Shown one piece after another: positions 27,999 through 32,739 of a stretch of 32,739 nucleotides of DNA (positions are counted from its first letter, which is position 1; each line of letters starts with the position of its first letter). The position numbers were made by a program, and so were the translations under genes. The DNA lies in assembly GCF_003270085.1 (NCBI RefSeq), contig NZ_QFDQ01000090.1:1-32739 (forward strand). Direction: 5' to 3'. Source of the DNA: Streptomyces triticisoli (lineage in GTDB: Bacteria > Actinomycetota > Actinomycetes > Streptomycetales > Streptomycetaceae). Below the pieces are notes generated by a model, which saw only the letters and a program-made list of their open reading frames with translations, was not told the DNA's origin and made no database searches.

Positions 27999-28442
27999 CT
28001 AGGCGGCGATGAGCTCCGCGTCATCGGTAGCAGCGGTGTACTCGTCGTCGAGCACCGCGTTGAACGACCGGTCAACGCGGTCCGCCGCCTCCTCCTCGCG
28101 GAAGGCGCCGAAGCGGGCCCAGTACGCCCGGCACCCGGGGCGCTGCATCACCGCGCGGGCCTGCACACGCAGGGCGGCCTTGTCGAGCAGCCCCACGCGG
28201 TACTTCGCCGACAGGAAGCTGATCACGCGGTTGGAGTGGACCAGCCGCGCGTACTCTTCGGCGGACATGCCGACGGGCGCCCAGAGAGCCTGCTGCTCCG
28301 GGTTCGTCGCGATATCGGAGAGCAAGCGCTGATGGATCTCCGCCGCGTCCATCGTGAGCCGCTGTCGGTGCCGGCGCTCGGCGAACCAGATTCCTGCGGC
28401 CCCCACTGCGGAGGCGACGAGGATGGCATGGGAGGTCTTCAT
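27999..28442 (-). CDS. DUF6082-family protein
   Basis: A 147-residue protein from ATG 28442, preceded by AAAGGA. A short N-terminal hydrophobic stretch (ILVASAVGAAGIWFA) is followed by a basic segment and then the DUF6082 helical core: LLSDIATNPEQQALWAPVGM, SAEEYARLVHSNRVISFLSA, ALRVQARAVMQRPGCRAYWA and RFGAFREEEAADRVDRSFNA. The family is common in Streptomyces, often as many paralogues, and has no known role. The N-terminus suggests one membrane anchor. The stop codon coincides with the IS701 insertion target, so the original tail may have been slightly different. Confidence 0.85.
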   Translation of the reverse strand: MKTSHAILVASAVGAAGIWFAERRHRQRLTMDAAEIHQRLLSDIATNPEQQALWAPVGMSAEEYARLVHSNRVISFLSAKYRVGLLDKAALRVQARAVMQRPGCRAYWARFGAFREEEAADRVDRSFNAVLDDEYTAATDDAELIAA

Positions 28443-28626
28443 CGGTTTCCTTTCGTTCCAGCTGCTGCCGTGGCCGATGAGGGACGCGCGCCCGTCCCTC
28501 GCCGGTTCGTCCGTCAGCACGGAGCAGCCTCTGGACGAGGTGTCAGGACCCAGACCGCGGGCCGGTTCCGGCAGAGCGGTGTGGTCGGGGCGGTGGTCAC
28601 GACGGTCTTCCAGGCCGAAGTGGTGA

Positions 28627-29859
28627 TCAGCGGGCGTCCGGCCGCAGGTGTACGGGCAGGGTCAGGTGTCCGTTGCTGATCAGGGTGGGGAGCGGTCGCA
28701 GTTCGTCGGCGGGGACGGCGAGGCGGATCTGGGGGAAGCGTTCGAAGAGCATGCGCAGGGCGGTGGCGACCTCGAGGCGGGCGAGTGGGGCGCCGAGGCA
28801 GAAGTGCACGCCATGGCCGAAGGCCAGGTGGTCCTTGGTGGGCCGGGTGACGTCGAAGCGGTCGGCGGACGCGCCGTGCCAGTGGGGGTGGCGGTTGGCG
28901 GCGGCGTAGGAGGCGAGGATCGCCTCGCCCGCGGCGATGGTCTGCCCGTCGGGCAGGGGGAGGTCGGTGAGGGCGTAGCGCAGGGGCAGGTGCTTGACGG
29001 CGGGTTCGTGCCGCAGGGTCTCCTCGACGACGTCGCTCCAGTCGGCACGGCCGGCGCGGAGGTGGCCGAGCTGCTCGGGGTCGGTCAGCAGGGCGGTGAT
29101 CGCCTGGTCGATGACGTTGACGGTGGTCTCGTATCCGGCGCTGATCATCAGCAGGAGCGTGTCGCGCAGTTCCTCGTCCGTGAAGCCGCCGCCGTCGCCT
29201 TCGTCGTCGCGGGCCGTGATGAGCAGGGAGGTCAGGTCGTCGCCGGAGGCGCGGCGCTTGGTGTCGATGAGTTGGTCCAGCTGCTCGTACAGGGTGGCGG
29301 TGTTGGCCTCGGCTTCGACGGGGGTGAGGGTCGTGTCGAAGACGCCGTCGACGACCTGACGGAAGGCGTCGCGCTGGCTCTCGGGTACGCCCATCAGGTG
29401 GCCGATCACCGCGATGGGCAGCGGGTAGGCCAGATGCTCGCGTAAGTCCACCGGTTTCTGCGTGGGCAGTATGGCCAGGCGGTCGATGAGGGTGGTCGCC
29501 ATGCGGTCGATGGCGTCCTTCATGGTGGCGATTCGCCGGGCGCTGAAGGCTGGGGCGATCATGCGGCGCAACCGACGGTGGTCGGGGCCGTAGGCGGTGA
29601 ACATGTTCTCCACCGCGATCCACAGGGCGAGGGGCCAGGTGGGGACGGTGTCGGCGAAGGCGGGCCAGTGGGCGCGGCCGTCTTTGGAGACCTGCGGGCT
29701 GGTCAGGAGCTGCTTGAGAAGGGCCGGATCGGTGACGGCCCATGCCTGGACGCCGAGGATGTCGACCCGTGCCGCCGAGCCTTGGGCGCGCAGGGCCCGG
29801 TGCTCGCCGTGGCGGTCGGATCCGGTGGGGTCGAGGATGAGTATCGGCTGCTCGGACAT
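28627..29859 (-). CDS. Cytochrome P450, CYP154-like
   Basis: A 410-residue soluble P450. ATG 29859 follows GAGGAG. The N-terminal [20 protein letters not shown] is typical of CYP154. The I-helix has [15 protein letters not shown], the K-helix EETLR (ExxR intact), and the heme loop is [17 protein letters not shown] with the Cys ligand. All P450 hallmarks are present, so it is probably active; the substrate is unknown. It is last in the conservon operon, 13 bases after the CYP157-like gene. CYP154/CYP157 pairs behind conservons are a known arrangement in Streptomyces. It depends on a separate ferredoxin and reductase, not encoded nearby. Confidence 0.93.
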   Translation of the reverse strand: MSEQPILILDPTGSDRHGEHRALRAQGSAARVDILGVQAWAVTDPALLKQLLTSPQVSKDGRAHWPAFADTVPTWPLALWIAVENMFTAYGPDHRRLRRMIAPAFSARRIATMKDAIDRMATTLIDRLAILPTQKPVDLREHLAYPLPIAVIGHLMGVPESQRDAFRQVVDGVFDTTLTPVEAEANTATLYEQLDQLIDTKRRASGDDLTSLLITARDDEGDGGGFTDEELRDTLLLMISAGYETTVNVIDQAITALLTDPEQLGHLRAGRADWSDVVEETLRHEPAVKHLPLRYALTDLPLPDGQTIAAGEAILASYAAANRHPHWHGASADRFDVTRPTKDHLAFGHGVHFCLGAPLARLEVATALRMLFERFPQIRLAVPADELRPLPTLISNGHLTLPVHLRPDAR

Positions 29860-29872
29860 GAGTGTGAGCTCC

Positions 29873-31080
29873 TCAGTGTGCGGAGGGGAAGAGGACCGGA
29901 AGGGCTTCCAAGGCACGGTGGAAGGGGCCGGGCCGCCAACGCAGGTCAGCGGCGGGGACAGCAAGGTCTATCTCCGGGAAGGCGTCGAGGAGGTAGCTGA
30001 TCGCGGTTTCGGCGATGAGGTAGGCGTGAGAGCGCGCAGGGCAGGTGTGGGGGCCGATGCTCCAGGCCAGGTGAGCGCGGTTACCGGCGACATTGGTCGA
30101 GCCGCGGGTAAGTTCCGGATCGTTGTTGCAGGCCGCCATGCTGATGACGACCGGCTGGTGGGCCGGGAGCAGGAAGCCGTCGATGTCCGTGGGATAAGGC
30201 GGATAGGTGATGCAGTAGTTCGCCAATGGGGGTCGGTGTACAGGACGGTGTCGAGCGCGTCTCGCACCGCGGACCAACCTGCGTGCAGGCCGGCGGAAAA
30301 GTCCTCGTCGGTGAGGATCTTCAGACAGGTGTTGCTGATGAGGTTGGTCAGGGGTTCGATGCCGGCGCCATAGAAGGTGACGAGCTGGTGGGCCATCTCC
30401 TCGTCGCTCAGATGCGCGGGGTGGGCGAGGAGCCGCGAGGTGATGTCGTCGGCGGGACGGCCTTGGCGCAGGGCGACGAGTTCGGCGACGGCCTGGCCGA
30501 GGAACTGGTTGCCGCGAACGGCGTCGGTGACGTCAAAGACCTTCGCCATTCCGTCGGCGATGCGCGCTCCGATCTCGTCGGGACAGCCCAGCAGCGCGCT
30601 CAGCACCCGGAATGCGATGGGCCAGGCGTACTGGGTGAGCAGGTCTGCCCGGCCGACGGTGCGGAACTCCGCGGCAGCCCCAGCGGTGATCTTCTCCACG
30701 AGGGCACGCAGCTCGTGTTGGTCGACGGCATCGATGCTGGCGGTGTTGGCAGCCCGGTAGCGGGCGTGCTCGGCTCCACTGCTGCGCAGGGCGTTGGGTC
30801 GCCACTCCATCATCGGCCGGACCGGGCAGGAGGCCGGCACCTGCTGTTGCCAGATGCGTGGTTCGGCGGGAAAGCGCATCGGGTCATTGAGAATGCGGCG
30901 GGCCTGAAGGTAGCCGATCACCAGCGTGGCCGGGATGCCGGGGGAGAGTTCAACGGGTACCAGGGCACCGTGCATCTTCCGCATCCGCTCATAAGCAGCG
31001 TGCGGGTCGGCGGCGAAGCCTGGTTCGTACAGGGCGCTCCGGCCCGGCGGGGCCGGAGGCACGGGGCTGTTGGGGATCAT
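29873..31080 (-). pseudogene. Cytochrome P450, CYP157-like, one-base frameshift
   Basis: ATG 31080 overlaps the cvnD stop (TGATG). The first frame gives ALYEPGFAADPHAAYERMRK, PMMEWRPNALRSSGAEHARY and the I-helix TFYGAGIEPLTNLISN. At the five-G run 30228-30232 one base is missing; the second frame continues ANYCITYPPYPTDIDGFLLP and ends IGPHTCPARSHAYLIAETAI (heme Cys region) with a stop at 29873. Restored length is about 402 residues. The K-helix has DTVL where P450s have ExxR, as published for CYP157 proteins, and the heme loop lacks the usual FGxGxHxCxG form. Whether the frameshift is real decides if the gene is alive. Confidence 0.85.
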
Positions 31081-31700
31081 CACGTGGGCTCCAGAGAGAT
31101 GGCTGCGCGGTGGGCCGTGAGGTATTCCGTGAGCGTGATCAGGGCGTACAGCGAGGAGGTACGGTCTCGTGCGTCGCACGTGGTCAGCGGCGTGAGCGGG
31201 TCCAGTGCGAGGGCTTGGCGAAGTTCTGCGGCCTTGTAGGCGGGAGCGTCGGGGAAAGCGTTGACCGCGACCGCGTATGGGATGCCTTGGGCTTCCAGCA
31301 GGCTCAGTGCGCCGTGACTGGCGTCGAGGTTGCGGGTGTCGGCCAGGACGAGGCAGCCGAGCGCGCCTTCGGCGAGGTCCTCCCACATGGGCTGGAAGCG
31401 GATCTGGCCGGGAAGGCCGAACAGGTAGAGGGCGAGGGCGCCGCCGGCCATGTGGATGCGGCCGAAGTCCATGCCCACGGTCGTCGTGGTCTTCTCCGGT
31501 GTGCCGCGCAGGTCATCGACTCCGGCGCTGTCTTCAGTGATGGGTTCTTCCATCCGCAGCGGCTGGACCTCCGACACGCTGCCGATGAAGGTCGTTTTTC
31601 CGACTCCGAAGCCGCCCGCGACCACGATCTTGGCCGACTGCGTGACCGAGACCGGCACATAAGTGACGGCGAGCGGGTCAGACCAGTTCTCGCAGTCCAT
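31080..31700 (-). CDS. Conservon small GTP/ATP-binding protein CvnD
   Basis: A 206-residue protein with a P-loop near its N-terminus, IVVAGGFGVGKTTFIGSVSE, then switch and G3-like segments (TTTTVGMDFGRIHM, LFGLPGQIRFQPMW) and ADTRNLDASHGALSLLE. This is the CvnD GTPase-like type; the G4 region reads VAVNAFPD. ATG 31700 overlaps cvnC by 23 bases. In conservons CvnD is part of a membrane-associated signalling complex with the CvnA kinase-like protein and CvnB, loosely analogous to eukaryotic G-protein systems. Downstream the ATG of the CYP157-like gene overlaps its stop, placing the P450s in the operon. Confidence 0.93.
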   Translation of the reverse strand: MDCENWSDPLAVTYVPVSVTQSAKIVVAGGFGVGKTTFIGSVSEVQPLRMEEPITEDSAGVDDLRGTPEKTTTTVGMDFGRIHMAGGALALYLFGLPGQIRFQPMWEDLAEGALGCLVLADTRNLDASHGALSLLEAQGIPYAVAVNAFPDAPAYKAAELRQALALDPLTPLTTCDARDRTSSLYALITLTEYLTAHRAAISLEPT

Positions 31701-32031
31701 CAAGCACCTTCTGCAGGAGGTCGGTTTCGGGCTGGTCGGAGTCGGCGGCGGCTGGGCTGGCCAGGTGGCCGCTGTCCATGAGGGAGGAGACGAGGATCCG
31801 GACGGTGGAGGGCGGCAGTTGGAGAGCGGCGGCGATGTCTGCAACGGCCAACCCGCCGCGGCCGGGGGAGAACAGGCTCATCACTCGCCGGGTGTCAGGG
31901 CCCAGATCGGTGGTGGGGCCGGTCGCGGCGATGACCACACTTTCCAGGCGCACAGCCCTGCCCGGGCGGATTTGCCCGCCCGTGCGGACGTAGGGCCTGA
32001 TCATGTCTGGGTCATGCCGCGGTCCGGTCAT
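31678..32031 (-). CDS. Conservon DUF742 protein CvnC
   Basis: A 117-residue protein from ATG 32031, which overlaps the intended cvnB stop as ATGA. It begins MTGPRHDPDMIRPYVRTGGQ, then LESVVIAATGPTTDLGPDTR and VMSLFSPGRGGLAVADIAAA, followed by LQLPPSTVRILVSSLMDSGH: the DUF742 winged-helix pattern that always accompanies conservons. In this sequence the cvnB frame runs into cvnC without a stop because of a frameshift, so a B-C fusion could be translated. Confidence 0.92.
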   Translation of the reverse strand: MTGPRHDPDMIRPYVRTGGQIRPGRAVRLESVVIAATGPTTDLGPDTRRVMSLFSPGRGGLAVADIAAALQLPPSTVRILVSSLMDSGHLASPAAADSDQPETDLLQKVLDGLRELV

Positions 32032-32457
32032 GCCGCGGTGCCTCCGTCCGGCTGTGGGGCGGGCTTGCGGTTCTCGGTGCCGAGCTGCTTGCCAAGGCGC
32101 ACCACGAGCTGCGCCATGTGGTGGCTGATCAGGCCGACGTCGACGTGGGGTCCCGGTTGTGACGACCGACAGCATCGTGTTCTGCCTGGCCGCGGTCGTC
32201 AGGCCGATGTTCGTGACACTTTCGATCAGGCGCTGACGCACGCCCTGACCGCCGATGAAATCGTCCCAAGCCCGCCCCGATGCCCGCAATGAGGCGGTCA
32301 GGGCGGCCAGCTTCTCGCCGTCGTCCTGGCTGATGGTCTCCGTGCGGGCCTTGAGCAGGCCGTCGCCGCTCATCAGCACGGCGTACCTGACGCCCTCCAC
32401 GGAACCGAGCTGCTCGTCCAGCAGCCAGCCCAAGGCGTTCGAGCGCGTGTTCGACAT
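32028..32457 (-). pseudogene. Conservon roadblock/LC7 protein CvnB, frameshifted
   Basis: ATG 32457 follows GAAGGA. The roadblock domain is complete: LGWLLDEQLGSVEGVRYAVL, SGDGLLKARTETISQDDGEK, WDDFIGGQGVRQRLIESVTN and TTAARQNTMLSVVTT. Near 32147-32155 the frame is lost; the expected tail GPHVDVGLISHHMAQLVVRL followed by GKQLGTENRKPAPQPDGG is in another frame and stops at 32028, just inside cvnC. As written, the cvnB frame stays open and joins cvnC in frame, making one 259-codon reading frame. Roadblock proteins act as small adaptors that regulate partner GTPases (here CvnD). Confidence 0.85.
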
Positions 32458-32459
32458 GA

Positions 32460-32739
32460 TTAACGTCCTTCGTCAGTGCTGGGAGTGTTGTGGTTGTCCC
32501 GGGCGCGGCGGGCGCCGTCCATCCAGGCGGCGGCAACCCCGGGGCTGCCCGGTCCCACCTCGAGGCCGGGATGCGCGGGGGAGGCGGTGACGGGGCGCGG
32601 AGTGCGCTGGCGGACGGTGAGCCCACTCGCCGTCGGAAGGGGGACTGTACGGTAAAGGGCTCTGTCCCGTAATCGGTGGTGGCGTTGTGTGGTGATCACT
32701 GGAGGAGGATGCGGTGGCGGAGCAGGGGGAACCCGGCTC
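32460..32739 (-). CDS. C-terminal end of conservon sensor kinase-like CvnA (partial)
   Basis: An open minus-strand frame enters at the right edge and stops at 32460, two bases before cvnB. Its last part reads GLTVRQRTPRPVTASPAHPG, then AAWMDGARRARDNHNTPSTD. A Pro-rich tail with a GLPVR-like motif is the usual end of CvnA histidine-kinase-like membrane proteins, and gene order (A-B-C-D) agrees. The kinase and membrane domains lie outside the window. Confidence 0.7.
   Translation of the reverse strand, partial: SRVPPAPPPHPPPVITTQRHHRLRDRALYRTVPLPTASGLTVRQRTPRPVTASPAHPGLEVGPGSPGVAAAWMDGARRARDNHNTPSTDEGR

Overview
The window is high-GC DNA whose codons mostly end in G or C. It looks like an accessory region of a Streptomyces or close relative. 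The strongest markers are a conservon (cvnA-B-C-D) followed by a CYP157/CYP154-like P450 pair, a DUF6082 protein, a PucR-type regulator and several actinobacterial transposon families. All calls were made by reading the sequence; no database was searched.

Layout. 1-560: the 3' end of a group II intron, then scraps of an IS5-type transposase and an MFS transporter. 732-4574: a histidine-phosphatase-like gene, then a divergent metal-efflux unit (ArsR-type repressor, palindromic operator, P1B-4 ATPase) with a frameshifted 2Fe-2S ferredoxin-like gene overlapping the ATPase. 4590-5763: a gene stub cut by an internally deleted IS30 derivative, next to a decayed IS110. 6184-7974: a PucR-type regulator facing right-going stress genes. 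8729-18285: an unbroken nine-gene block, dnaK-grpE-dnaJ(CbpA type)-cbpM-clpB-thioredoxin-UBP zinc finger-cNMP/flavoprotein fusion-hsp20, closed by a 14-bp-stem terminator. 18387-20210: two frameshifted small genes, a PsiE-like membrane protein and an IS630 scrap. 20244-24907: mainly unrecognised genes, including a tightly overlapped three-gene unit, plus a helicase-associated pseudogene, a UPF0158 protein and a CcbP-like protein. 25163-27998: a tRNA-Arg 3' half (candidate att scar), a truncated nuclease-like gene, half a tyrosine recombinase, a truncated group II intron and an IS701 transposase split by that intron. 27999-32739: DUF6082, two P450 genes and cvnD, C, B and part of A, all on the minus strand.

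How it works together. The central block combines a complete disaggregase system (DnaK/GrpE/DnaJ/ClpB, with Hsp20 as holdase) with a thiol/flavin redox branch (Trx, and a TrxR-like flavoprotein gated by a cyclic-nucleotide-type domain). A metal exporter and a PsiE protein lie nearby. It resembles in concept, not by shown homology, the transferable heat-resistance islands of Proteobacteria. The block has no frameshift in about 9.5 kb, whereas at least eight host-type genes around it carry single-base frameshifts or deletions and the flanks are full of broken mobile elements. Either this is an intact cargo in a decaying neighbourhood, or the assembly has homopolymer errors outside the block; read-level data would decide.
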